A program made the translations under genes and the position numbers. Below are positions 57,046 through 64,000 of a stretch of DNA of 64,000 nt, one piece after another. Location of the stretch: assembly GCF_001279585.1 (NCBI RefSeq), contig NZ_LGEC01000137.1, positions 1 to 64,000 on the forward strand. The letters are read 5' to 3'. Positions within the stretch are counted from its first letter, which is position 1. Each line of letters begins with the position of its first letter. This DNA comes from Nocardiopsis sp. NRRL B-16309. Its GTDB lineage: Bacteria > Actinomycetota > Actinomycetes > Streptosporangiales > Streptosporangiaceae. Below the pieces are notes generated by a model. It made no database searches and had not been told where the DNA came from. It was given only the letters and a program-made list of their open reading frames with translations.

Positions 57046-59053
57046 CGCGGGAGCCTTGCCCGCCGCTCCCGCCGCTTTCGCCCTCGGCTCCGTCCTCGCG
57101 GACCAGGAAGGGCGCCAACAGGTCGGGCACCGCCGCGTCCGCCCAGACCAGCCCCTGCTCCAGGCCCACGTCCTTGGCCGCGTACATCCTCTGGCCCGCG
57201 GCGGTCGTGGCCGCCACGTCGGCCAGATCCACCCGGCGCTGGAAGGGCGAGCGCGTGATCCGCCAGCCGATCACCGCCGACCGCTCCAACGCCACGGTGT
57301 CGCGCGTCGCCATGCCGCTGCGCACCACCAGGAAGCGCGGGTGCGTCCCGTGGCCGAGCCCGCGGTAGGAACCCACGGCGTACCAGAACGCCACCACGGC
57401 GACCAGCACGGCCAGGAACGCCCAGCCCCAGCTCGGCGTCGTCTCCACCGCCCGCGACGCCAGCGGCACCGGGATGATCTCCTCCTCGATCTCGTGGACC
57501 GCCTCCCACCACGCCTGCGTCGCGAGCGTGTGCAGCCAGGCGAGGGCGATCGAGACCGCCACTCCCAGCAGGGCCACGACTCCCGCACGGGTGAACCGGC
57601 GGCGCAGCGCGGCGCGCGGGTGCCGGGCCAGGGGCACGTCCAGGGGCGAGTCGTCCTCCCGCAGCAGCGCCGCGGCCAGCGCGCGGGCGCGACCGACCGG
57701 CATGGGCGGGGACAGGCGGCTCTTGGCGCTGGTCTTCTCGTCGTCGGCCGCGGCCAGACCGGTCGCCACCGCCCGCACGTCCGCGCCGCCCACCGAGCGC
57801 AGCACGAACGGCTGGTGCAGGGTGACGCCGTTGAGGCGGCGCCCCTCCACCGACAGCGACACACTCGTCAGCAGGCCGCGGCGCAGCCGGACCGAGCCGT
57901 CGGCCTCCCGGGTGAGCCGGTAGTTCCACCAGGTCTCCACGGCGACGGCGGTCAGCACGACCACCCCCGACAGCAGCAGGACCAGGAGGGACGCGGGCAC
58001 CACGACCAGCAGCCGGGTCATCACCATCGAGGTGAGCTCCTCGGCGGTGGGCAGGTTCGCCTGCTCGGACGCCCACTCCCAGGCCCAGCCTCCGGTCTGG
58101 GCGTTGAAGCCCACCAGCGCGGCGATGAAACCGACACCGATGCCGAGCGTGGCGGTGGTCGCGGGCGCGTAGGCGAACCACGCCCGGTTGAGCCGGGCCA
58201 ACTCGACCTCCCCGGTCTCCTCGGTCTCCTCGGTGTCGTCGGCGGACCCGTCGGTGCCGGTGGTGGCCGCGCCCGCACCCGTGGCCGGTCGGCGCAGCAG
58301 CAGTTCCCGCCGCAGCCGCTCGCCCTGCCCGGCGGTCACGTAGAGCAGCTGGAACTGGTCGGAGCCGCCCTGTTCGCCCGTGCCGACCGTGACCGAGCAC
58401 AGGCCGAACACGCGCACGAAGATCGGCGCGTTCACGTCCACGGTGCGCACGCGCTCACGGGGGATGGAACGGTAGGCCTTGGCGACGACGCCCGAGCGCA
58501 TCTCCACCCGTTCGGCGGTGACGCGGAACCGGGTGGCGCGCAGGCGTAGGAGGTCGATGGAGGTGAAGAACGCCAGGAGCGCGATCGTGCCGGGGATCGG
58601 GGCCAGTGCCCACCAGGGCAGAGGGGCGAAGAGGGCGATCGCCGCGGTGCCGATGACGGCCGTCGGGACCAGGAAGATCCCGGCGGCGACCGCCCCGGCC
58701 CACACGCTCAGCGGGTGCAGTCCCTGCCAGTCCCCGGCCGGTTCGCTCCCCGGACCCGCGTGCTCCTCCGGAGCGGAGCCGGTCTCGGAAGGCTCGGAAC
58801 CGGCCTCCGGTCCGCTGCCGGTCGAGGACTCGACCGCCTGCCCGGTACCGGTCGTGGATTCGACCGACGGCCCACCGTCGTGTGCGGGCCCGGCCGCCCG
58901 CTCGGTGTCGCCCGAGGGCCCGGTCTCCTGGCCGCCGTCGGCCGCCTGATCGGTTCTCCGCTCGTGGTCGAGGTCGGACTCGACCGGGGGCGTCGCCGGG
59001 GGAGCGGGGTCCTGGGCGCGCTCCTCGGGGCGGAAGTCGTCGGGGCCGCTCAT
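57026..59053 (-). CDS. large PH-domain membrane protein (YdbT-like)
   Basis: A 675-residue membrane protein with repeated bacterial PH (bPH2/YdbS_YdbT) domains. Residues 1-110 are a long acidic, Pro/Ser/Glu-rich tail. Hydrophobic pairs occur near 113-160, 300-400 and 505-580, each followed by a PH unit: RVTAERVEMRSGVVAKAYRS, then EADGSVRLRRGLLTSVSLSV, and RFLVVRSGMATRDTVALERS. YdbST pairs are unexplained membrane proteins of Firmicutes and actinomycetes; in Bacillus they affect sensitivity to amylolysin-type bacteriocins. The start overlaps the stop of the smaller PH gene by ATGA, so the two form one operon. Its 3' end lies in direct repeats. Confidence 0.85.
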   Translation of the reverse strand: MSGPDDFRPEERAQDPAPPATPPVESDLDHERRTDQAADGGQETGPSGDTERAAGPAHDGGPSVESTTGTGQAVESSTGSGPEAGSEPSETGSAPEEHAGPGSEPAGDWQGLHPLSVWAGAVAAGIFLVPTAVIGTAAIALFAPLPWWALAPIPGTIALLAFFTSIDLLRLRATRFRVTAERVEMRSGVVAKAYRSIPRERVRTVDVNAPIFVRVFGLCSVTVGTGEQGGSDQFQLLYVTAGQGERLRRELLLRRPATGAGAATTGTDGSADDTEETEETGEVELARLNRAWFAYAPATTATLGIGVGFIAALVGFNAQTGGWAWEWASEQANLPTAEELTSMVMTRLLVVVPASLLVLLLSGVVVLTAVAVETWWNYRLTREADGSVRLRRGLLTSVSLSVEGRRLNGVTLHQPFVLRSVGGADVRAVATGLAAADDEKTSAKSRLSPPMPVGRARALAAALLREDDSPLDVPLARHPRAALRRRFTRAGVVALLGVAVSIALAWLHTLATQAWWEAVHEIEEEIIPVPLASRAVETTPSWGWAFLAVLVAVVAFWYAVGSYRGLGHGTHPRFLVVRSGMATRDTVALERSAVIGWRITRSPFQRRVDLADVAATTAAGQRMYAAKDVGLEQGLVWADAAVPDLLAPFLVREDGAEGESGGSGGQGSRETPSQA

Positions 59054-59547
59054 GTGGCGTCTCCCTCCGTGGCCTGGGTGGTCTCGGTGAGCTGGTCGGC
59101 CACCCGGGTGGCCAGTTCGTGGTCGAGTCCGGAGATCTCCAGCGGACCGGCCGCCGAGGCGGTGGTCACGGTCACGCTCGACAGCCCGAACACCCGCTGG
59201 AGCGGGCCGCGCGCGGTGTCCACGGTCTGGATACGCGACATCGGGGCCACCCGCCACTCCTGCCACAGCCATCCGCTGGCGGTGTAGACCGCGGTGTCGG
59301 TGACCTCCCAACGGTGGACCCGGTAGCGCCACACCGGCATCGCCACGGTGACCAGCAGGCCGACAACGCCGATGACGGCGGTGGCCGGCACGAGCCAGGG
59401 GCGCGCGGGCTCGAAGATGACGGCGGGGATCGCGGGTGCGGCGGTCAGGACCACGGTCACGGCCAGTGCGCGGGTGGTCCACCACAAGATCGCACGCCGG
59501 TCCACGCGGTGGTGGGGTGGGCGCAGTCGCAGAGCGTCGGTGCTCAT
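59050..59547 (-). CDS. small PH-domain membrane protein (YdbS-like)
   Basis: A 165-residue protein with two membrane helices (about 22-45 and 50-70) and one bPH2 domain: YRVHRWEVTDTAVYTASGWL, then QEWRVAPMSRIQTVDTARGP and LQRVFGLSSVTVTTASAAGP. This is the canonical YdbS layout. It is the first gene of a leftward pair with the larger PH protein (ATGA overlap at 59050-59053), and they probably form a complex. It is divergent from the SPFH gene across 105 bases that contain palindromes. Confidence 0.87.
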   Translation of the reverse strand: MSTDALRLRPPHHRVDRRAILWWTTRALAVTVVLTAAPAIPAVIFEPARPWLVPATAVIGVVGLLVTVAMPVWRYRVHRWEVTDTAVYTASGWLWQEWRVAPMSRIQTVDTARGPLQRVFGLSSVTVTTASAAGPLEISGLDHELATRVADQLTETTQATEGDAT

Positions 59548-59599
59548 CGCGTCCGCCTCTCTTCATCGTCCGGGCCCGGGGGCGGGCCGCCTCGTAAAA

Positions 59600-59620
59600 G
59601 TGATATCACAATGCTATTGT
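59600..59620. promoter_or_regulatory. palindromes in the PH/SPFH divergent promoter region
   Basis: GTGATATCAC (59600-59609) is a perfect palindrome, directly followed by ACAAT-GCT-ATTGT (59608-59620), a second inverted repeat holding TATTGT (59615-59620), a good -10 for the SPFH gene. The stretch is the most AT-rich for kilobases. The arrangement suggests a repressor site over the SPFH promoter, as seen with GntR/YtrA-like operators, but no regulator gene is adjacent unless it is the ribbon-helix-helix protein downstream. Confidence 0.5.
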
Positions 59621-59652
59621 CGTGTCATCACCACGAGAGGACGGTAGAACCG

Positions 59653-60561
59653 ATGAGCGAACCCGCAGCGACCATCACCCCAGCTCCGCGGTATCGGGAG
59701 CGCGCGGCCTTCGGCTACGACGGGATTCCGGTGGCCGCGGCCTGTGCGGTGCTGACCCTGGGCGGCGTCGTCCTGGCCCTCCTGCCGACCCTGGGAGCCC
59801 CGGTCCTCCTCGTCGCCGTGGGCGTCGTGCTCGCCCTCGTCGGCGCGGTACCGGCCCTGGGCCTGACGATGGTCGCGCCCAACCAGGCCCAGGTCGTGCA
59901 GTTCTTCGGCCGCTACGTCGGCACCATCCGCACCGACGGCCTGCGCTGGGTCAACCCCTTCACCGTGCGCAACTCGGTCTCCACGCGCATCCGCAACCAC
60001 GAGACCTCCGTCATGAAGGTCAACGACGCCTCAGGCAGCCCCATCGAGATCGCCGCGGTCGTGGTCTGGCAGGTCCAGGACACCGCCCGGGCGAGCTTCG
60101 AGGTCGACGACTTCGTGGAGTTCGTGTCCATCCAGACCGAGGCCGCCGTCCGGCGCATCGCGGGCGAGTACCCCTACGACGCCCACGGCGAGGACACGGA
60201 GCTGTCCCTGCGCGACAGCGCCGACGTCATCACGGAGAAGCTCGCCAAGGAGGTCGCCGACCGCGTCGAGGCGGCGGGTGTGGCCATCGTCGAGTGCCGC
60301 TTCACCCACCTGGCCTACGCGCCCGAGATCGCCCACGCGATGCTCCAGCGCCAGCAGGCCGGAGCGATGATCGCCGCGCGGCAGCAGATCGTGGAGGGCG
60401 CGGTGGGCATGGTCGACCGCGCGCTGGCCCGCCTGTCCGAGGAGGAGGTCGTGGAACTGGACGAGGAGCGCAAGGCCGCCATGGTGAGCAACCTGCTCGT
60501 GGTCCTGTGCTCCGACCGCCCCGCCAGCCCCGTCGTCAACGCCGGGACCCTGTACCAGTAG
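59653..60561 (+). CDS. SPFH-domain (stomatin/prohibitin-like) membrane protein
   Basis: A 302-residue protein with a short N-terminal cytoplasmic part, two hydrophobic stretches (about 28-48 and 50-72) and an SPFH domain (about 78-270): NQAQVVQFFGRYVGTIRTDG, then LRWVNPFTVRNSVSTRIRNH, and IEIAAVVVWQVQDTARASFE. The helical C-terminal part AMLQRQQAGAMIAARQQIVE is the oligomerisation helix. SPFH proteins build large rings at the membrane and organise functional microdomains. It is followed 14 bases later by a ribbon-helix-helix gene, a pairing seen often in actinomycetes. The ATG is preceded by GAGAGGA at about 13 bases. Confidence 0.9.
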   Translation: MSEPAATITPAPRYRERAAFGYDGIPVAAACAVLTLGGVVLALLPTLGAPVLLVAVGVVLALVGAVPALGLTMVAPNQAQVVQFFGRYVGTIRTDGLRWVNPFTVRNSVSTRIRNHETSVMKVNDASGSPIEIAAVVVWQVQDTARASFEVDDFVEFVSIQTEAAVRRIAGEYPYDAHGEDTELSLRDSADVITEKLAKEVADRVEAAGVAIVECRFTHLAYAPEIAHAMLQRQQAGAMIAARQQIVEGAVGMVDRALARLSEEEVVELDEERKAAMVSNLLVVLCSDRPASPVVNAGTLYQ

Positions 60562-60575
60562 CTCTCGGGGGTGGC

Positions 60576-60797
60576 ATGTCCGATCGCAAGAAGGTGCTGC
60601 TGCGGCTCGATCCCGCCGTCCACGACGCGCTCGCGCGCTGGGCGGGGCAGGAGCTGCGCAGCACCAACGCCCAGATCGAGTTCCTTCTGCGCCGCGCGCT
60701 GGACGAGGCCGGACGGATGCCGAAGGACGCCGGGGGGATGCCGCGACGGGGGCGGCCGCGCAAGCAGGCCCCGGAGACGGACGAGAACGGTGCCTGA
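60576..60797 (+). CDS. ribbon-helix-helix (Arc-type) DNA-binding protein
   Basis: A 73-residue protein: KKVLLRLDPAVHDALARWAG at 5-24, then LRSTNAQIEFLLRRALDEAG. The strand-helix-helix order with RLDPAVHDAL and the N-A-Q-I-E-F-L-L helix is typical of Arc/MetJ-fold proteins. The tail is Lys/Arg/Pro-rich. It lies 14 bases after the SPFH gene, with GGGGGTGG before the ATG, so is co-transcribed. It may regulate this operon through the palindromes upstream of the SPFH gene (inference). It looks unlike a toxin-antitoxin antitoxin, as no toxin gene is adjacent. Confidence 0.82.
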   Translation: MSDRKKVLLRLDPAVHDALARWAGQELRSTNAQIEFLLRRALDEAGRMPKDAGGMPRRGRPRKQAPETDENGA

Positions 60798-60835
60798 CGG
60801 TGCCGGGCGACCTTGTGCGAGGTCGCCCGGCACCG
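60798..60835. terminator. 16-bp-stem bidirectional terminator
   Basis: CGGTGCCGGGCGACCT (60798-60813) pairs perfectly with AGGTCGCCCGGCACCG (60820-60835) around a 6-base loop. It begins right after the ribbon-helix-helix stop and ends 10 bases before the stop of the opposing Uma2 gene, so it serves both. Confidence 0.88.
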
Positions 60836-60845
60836 GCGGGCGCTG

Positions 60846-61454
60846 CTACGCGGTGGCCTCGTCGGACCCGCCGATGTGCCTGCGCCAGTCGCCCGCGCCG
60901 ACCAGCCAGTGCGGAACGACGCTCAGCGGGAAGGGCAGGTCGGTCTTGAAGATCGTCTCGCCGGAGACGGTGGCGACTTCCCGGTACACGCCGTTCTCCA
61001 GGCAGAGTTCGGTGATGCTCGGCAGAGCGCGGTCTGGATTGATGATCCAGTACGAGCGGACGCCGAACTCCTCGTACTCGCGCCGCTTGGTGTGGTGGTC
61101 GCGGATGGCGCTCTCGGGAGGGACCACCTCGACCGCCAGGAGCGGCGGCTTGGTCAGATAGGGGCTCTCCTCGTCGGCGGCGCGGAGCACGGCCAGGTCC
61201 GGAACACGGTGGTGGGAGCGGTTACCGTTGACGTTGATGCCCGGGGTGGCCACGACCTCGAACTCTTCCGGGGCGAGCGCGTTGAGATGGTACGTCAGCC
61301 GGGACTCTACGCGGCTGTGCAGGAAGACCGGTGCGGGCGACACGTCAAGCCGTCCGTCGACCAGCTCGTAGCGCCGTCCGTCGTCCGGCATCCGCCTGAG
61401 GTCGTCCACGGTCAGTGGGCGATCCGCTTCCGTATCCGTCTTGCCGGTTGTCAT
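60846..61454 (-). CDS. Uma2 family endonuclease-fold protein (DUF820)
   Basis: A 202-residue protein of the Uma2 family, a PD-(D/E)XK nuclease-like fold common in cyanobacteria and actinomycetes. It reads PLTVDDLRRMPDDGRRYELV and LDVSPAPVFLHSRVESRLTY, then RVPDLAVLRAADEE with the active-site Asp and LLAVEVVPPESAIRDHHTKR with the E-x-V pair and lysine region. YWIINPD follows as usual. The biological role is unknown; a link to mobile elements or defence has been suggested. The ATG at 61454 follows GGAGG at 13 bases, rather far; a GTG at 61502 would add 16 residues. Confidence 0.87.
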   Translation of the reverse strand: MTTGKTDTEADRPLTVDDLRRMPDDGRRYELVDGRLDVSPAPVFLHSRVESRLTYHLNALAPEEFEVVATPGINVNGNRSHHRVPDLAVLRAADEESPYLTKPPLLAVEVVPPESAIRDHHTKRREYEEFGVRSYWIINPDRALPSITELCLENGVYREVATVSGETIFKTDLPFPLSVVPHWLVGAGDWRRHIGGSDEATA

Positions 61455-61673
61455 AAGACTCGTGATGCCTCCTTGCTCGCATGGTGGCCGGTCTTTCGTC
61501 ACTCTCCGTGGTCCGGGGAGGGAACCCGGATATTCGTGAATATGAGACGGTCCCCTTCATCTCCAGCGGGTGACCTTTTCCTCGGCCCTGGCGCGGGTAG
61601 GCCTGAAGGGCGGGGCCGCGCCCGCGCCGGAATCCCCTCCGGTGCCGAGACGTCCCGCCGGAGGTGAGCGCCG

Positions 61674-63212
61674 GTGCCCGGCCACATCGAGTTCGAGACC
61701 ACGTTCAGCGTCGACACCGACGCCGTCCTGCCCGACCTGTCCGATCTGGCGCCCGGCGGCATCGAGCGGCGCTCGCACGAGCTGGACGCCACCTACGTCG
61801 ACACCGCGGACCTGGGCCTGGCCGCGCGAGGCGTCACCCTGCGCCGCCGCACCGGCGGTACCGACGCCGGCTGGCACCTCAAGATCCCGTGGGGCGAGGG
61901 CGCCAAACGCGAGTTCCACGCCCCCCTGGGAACCGACACCGACACCGCTCCCGACGAGCTGGCCGGCCTCGTCCGCGCCACCGCCCGCGGCGCGGAGCTC
62001 CGTCCGGTCGCGCGGATCGCCACCCGGCGCACCGAGTACGCGCTGCGTGACGCCGACGGGACACCGCTCGTCCTGGTCGCCGACGACACGGTCACCGGCG
62101 AGGCCACCGGCGCCGACTCCACCACCTGGCGGGAGGTCGAGGTGGAACTCGCCGACGGGGACCGCGCGCTCCAGGAACGCGTCGGCGAGCGCCTGGCCGC
62201 GGCGGGCGCGGTCCCCTCCGCCACCGGGAGCAAACTGCTGACCGTGCTCGGCGACCGCGTCCCCCGGCCCGTGCTCCGCCCCGCGCCCCGGTCCTCGGGC
62301 GGCACCGCGGGCGACGTCGTGCGGACCTACCTCTGGGACCAGGTCGAGCACCTGCTCGTCCACGACCCCCCGGTCCGCCTGGACGAACCCGACGCCGTCC
62401 ACCAGATGCGCGTGGCCACCCGCCGCGTCCGCGCCGTGCTCCAGGTCTTCCCCGGGGCCCTGCGCCGGGACGCCACCCGGCCGGTCGCCGACGAGCTGCG
62501 CCGCCTGTCGGGCGTGCTCGGCCTCGCCCGCGACCTGGAGGTGCTGCGCGAGCGCTGCGAGTCCTGGCTCACCGAGCTTCCGCAACGCACCGCCGGACAC
62601 CGGCTCACCGGGGCCTGGCTCCGGGCGGTCGACGACCACCGCGCGGTCGAGCGGCGCCGCATCGACGAGGAGCTGGCGGGTGCGCGCTACCTCGCTCTCC
62701 TCGACGCCCTGGACGGTCTGCGCACCGACCCGCCGCTGGCCGAGAGGGCCGGTGGGCAGGCGCGCACGGTCCTGGCCGAGGACCTCGCGCGGTCCTGCCT
62801 CCGGATGGCCGACGCCCATGACCACGCGACGGCCGCCCGGGACGCCGACACACGCGTCACCGCCTGGCACGAGGTCCGCAAGGCCGCCAAACGCACCCGC
62901 TACGCGGCCACCCTGGCCGCCCCCGCCCTGGGCCGCCCGGCCAAGCGCGTGCGCTCGTGGGCGAGCCGTCTGCAGGAGGTCCTGGGCGAACACCAGGACG
63001 GCGTGGCGCTGCGCGCCTACCTGGAGGAGCACGCGCACACCCTGGTCGCGGCGGACGAGGACCGGGACGCGGCCCTGGTGAGCCTCGGCGCCCTGGCCGG
63101 GGCGGAGGCCGTCCGGGGAACGGCGCTCATCGAGGAGGCGGCGCGGGTGTGGGCGAAGGGCCCCGATCCGCGCGACCCCCTGGCCGCGCATACCGGGCGG
63201 CGTCCTGGGTAG
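61674..63212 (+). CDS. CYTH and CHAD domain-containing protein
   Basis: A 512-residue protein. The N-terminal CYTH domain (about 1-195) has IEFETTFSV in place of the ExExK signature, YVDTADLGLAARGVTLRRRT, and WREVEVELADGD; it is a triphosphate tunnel metalloenzyme fold that binds inorganic polyphosphates. The CHAD domain (about 215-490), four helices with conserved histidines, has VHQMRVATRRVRAVLQVFPG, DLEVLRERCESWL and WHEVRKAAKRTRYAATLAAP, and binds polyphosphate. Such proteins likely handle or associate with polyphosphate granules. The GTG start has GGAGGTGAG 6 bases upstream. It is followed by a DUF2267 gene 170 bases later. Confidence 0.9.
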   Translation: MPGHIEFETTFSVDTDAVLPDLSDLAPGGIERRSHELDATYVDTADLGLAARGVTLRRRTGGTDAGWHLKIPWGEGAKREFHAPLGTDTDTAPDELAGLVRATARGAELRPVARIATRRTEYALRDADGTPLVLVADDTVTGEATGADSTTWREVEVELADGDRALQERVGERLAAAGAVPSATGSKLLTVLGDRVPRPVLRPAPRSSGGTAGDVVRTYLWDQVEHLLVHDPPVRLDEPDAVHQMRVATRRVRAVLQVFPGALRRDATRPVADELRRLSGVLGLARDLEVLRERCESWLTELPQRTAGHRLTGAWLRAVDDHRAVERRRIDEELAGARYLALLDALDGLRTDPPLAERAGGQARTVLAEDLARSCLRMADAHDHATAARDADTRVTAWHEVRKAAKRTRYAATLAAPALGRPAKRVRSWASRLQEVLGEHQDGVALRAYLEEHAHTLVAADEDRDAALVSLGALAGAEAVRGTALIEEAARVWAKGPDPRDPLAAHTGRRPG

Positions 63213-63381
63213 GCGCGCCGGTGAGGCCGGTGAGCGGGAGCCCGGCGGGGCCGGTGGAGCGAGGGCGTTCGCCTGTGACACGGCCGCGGGGCCGCTCCCG
63301 CGGGCCGTGGCCCGCGGGGAACCCGAGGCCGCTCGGCCCCGTCGCTCTCGCCGCACCCCGGGAGTCAGGAGGAGGTACGAC

Positions 63382-64000
63382 ATGATCGCCTACCAGTCAT
63401 TGGTCGACCACGTCGGCGCGCACGAGGGAGTCGGCGACGCGGAGGAGGCCCGGCGCGCGATCGGCGCCGTCGTCTCCGTCGTGGCTCCACGGGTCGCGCC
63501 CGACACCCGGGAGAGGCTGCACGCGGCCCTGCCCCCGGCGCTCCAGGGACCCGCGGAGCAGGAGGGGGCGGCCGAGACGGGACTGACCGACTCCGGAGAC
63601 GTCGCCCGGCGCGTGGCGCGCGAACTCGGCCGCCGACCGGAGCGGGGCCTGTACCTGGCCGGTGTCGTCCTCTCGGAGATCGCCGAGTCCAGTCCGGACC
63701 TGCGTGAGGGGCTGGCCGCGTCGCTGCCGGAGGAACTCGCGGCCTGGGTCACCGATCCCGTGGGCGCGGCCGGCCGGTCCGACACGGGTGAGTCGGATGC
63801 GCCGAGCCGACTCGACGAGGAGACCCTGCGCGCCGCCCTGGGCAGGCTGCCCGACTGGGAGGGCGACACCCACGGGCTGACCAGGACCGTCCGGCTGCCG
63901 TCCGACCGGGTGCGCCCGCTCGTGGACGCGGTCGAGCGGATCGGCCGGGACATGAACCACGGGGCGTACCACGAGGTCACCGACGACGGTGTCGCCTTCA
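63382..64000 (+). CDS. DUF2267 / pterin-4a-carbinolamine dehydratase-like fusion, 3' truncated by window end
   Basis: An open frame of at least 206 codons that runs off the window. AGGAGGAGG lies 7 bases before the ATG. Residues 1-130 are DUF2267: QSLVDHVGAHEGVGDAEEAR, then RARLGRRPERG-type ELGRRPERGLYLAGVVLSEI. From about 150 the sequence LRAALGRLPDWEGDTHGLTR, then RPLVDAVERIGRDMNHGAYH resembles the N-terminal half of a PhhB/DCoH-type dehydratase, with NH(G) in place of the NHHP motif, so activity is doubtful. The fusion suggests a regulatory protein. The C-terminus, where the second His would be, is not in the window. Confidence 0.7.
   Translation, partial: MIAYQSLVDHVGAHEGVGDAEEARRAIGAVVSVVAPRVAPDTRERLHAALPPALQGPAEQEGAAETGLTDSGDVARRVARELGRRPERGLYLAGVVLSEIAESSPDLREGLAASLPEELAAWVTDPVGAAGRSDTGESDAPSRLDEETLRAALGRLPDWEGDTHGLTRTVRLPSDRVRPLVDAVERIGRDMNHGAYHEVTDDGVAF

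Noticed and set aside
1..64000. CRISPR array, prophage or intact insertion sequence
   Set aside because: No regularly spaced repeats of 25-40 bp, no integrase, terminase, capsid or transposase gene was seen anywhere.

Overview
The window reads as chromosomal DNA of a very GC-rich filamentous actinomycete. Third codon positions are almost all G or C, start codons are often GTG, and the gene families are typical of Streptomyces-like organisms: DUF574-type methyltransferase, XRE/DUF397 pair, Rv3235-family protein, paired SWIM protein and SNF2 helicase. Nocardiopsaceae is my best guess for the family, but that is inference, not proof. I see no rRNA, tRNA, CRISPR array or intact insertion sequence. 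About 60 protein genes are supported, including a 32-codon leader ORF, a 56-codon DUF397 gene and a gene cut by the right edge.

Region by region. 1-6.6 kb: a small membrane protein, an orphan type II thioesterase, a GNAT acetyltransferase, two aldo/keto reductases and a TetR regulator. 5.8-13.7 kb: a complete protocatechuate branch of the beta-ketoadipate pathway (pcaI, pcaJ, pcaF, pcaH, pcaG, pcaB, fused pcaD-pcaC) with a divergent IclR regulator and two tandem pseudo-palindromic operator candidates between them. It turns protocatechuate into succinyl-CoA and acetyl-CoA. 13.8-21 kb: a leftward run with a DUF574 methyltransferase, SWIM protein, SNF2 helicase, MFS transporter and glycerophosphodiester phosphodiesterase. 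21-28.8 kb: Rv3235-family protein, S9 peptidase, an NlpC/P60 cell-wall hydrolase with an elaborate leader (Crp-like site, MtrA-box-like repeat, long hairpin), a glycosyltransferase and an orphan phosphate-binding lipoprotein.

28.9-39.7 kb holds the trehalose-forming pair treY/treZ interleaved with a probable antibiotic-resistance neighbourhood: an RlmA/TlrB-like 23S rRNA guanine methyltransferase, an Erm-type 23S rRNA adenine methyltransferase, a phosphotransferase of the APH family and an MFS exporter under an ArsR repressor with a 32-bp perfect operator. The erm gene is preceded by what looks like a complete WhiB7-dependent regulatory leader: an AT block 3 bp upstream of the -35, a -35/-10 with 17-bp spacing, a leaderless 32-codon leader ORF, then a nested hairpin. 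I regard this as the most interesting regulatory find.

40.2-43.5 kb is a DevR/DevS-like (DosR/DosS) two-component module with a pyridoxamine-oxidase-like flavin/F420 protein, behind a DevR-box-like palindrome. 43.8-47.1 kb encodes a 1085-residue NACHT NTPase with C-terminal leucine-rich repeats, related to bacterial NLR-type antiphage proteins. 47.2-49.2 kb: a methyltransferase and small DNA-binding proteins, including an XRE/DUF397 pair. 49.3-55.8 kb: metabolite transporter, NDH-2-like oxidoreductase, FAD monooxygenase with its TetR repressor and operator, a nucleoside kinase-like protein and a NUDIX-like protein. 56.2-64 kb: STAS anti-sigma antagonist, two PH-domain membrane proteins, an SPFH protein with a ribbon-helix-helix partner, a Uma2 nuclease-like protein, a CYTH-CHAD protein and a DUF2267/pterin-dehydratase fusion.

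A pattern runs across the window: at three places (446-547, 31332-31680, 56888-57045) intergenic direct repeats duplicate the 3' end of a gene including its stop codon. Many genes also have a -10 hexamer 6-8 bases before the start codon, pointing to widespread leaderless transcripts.
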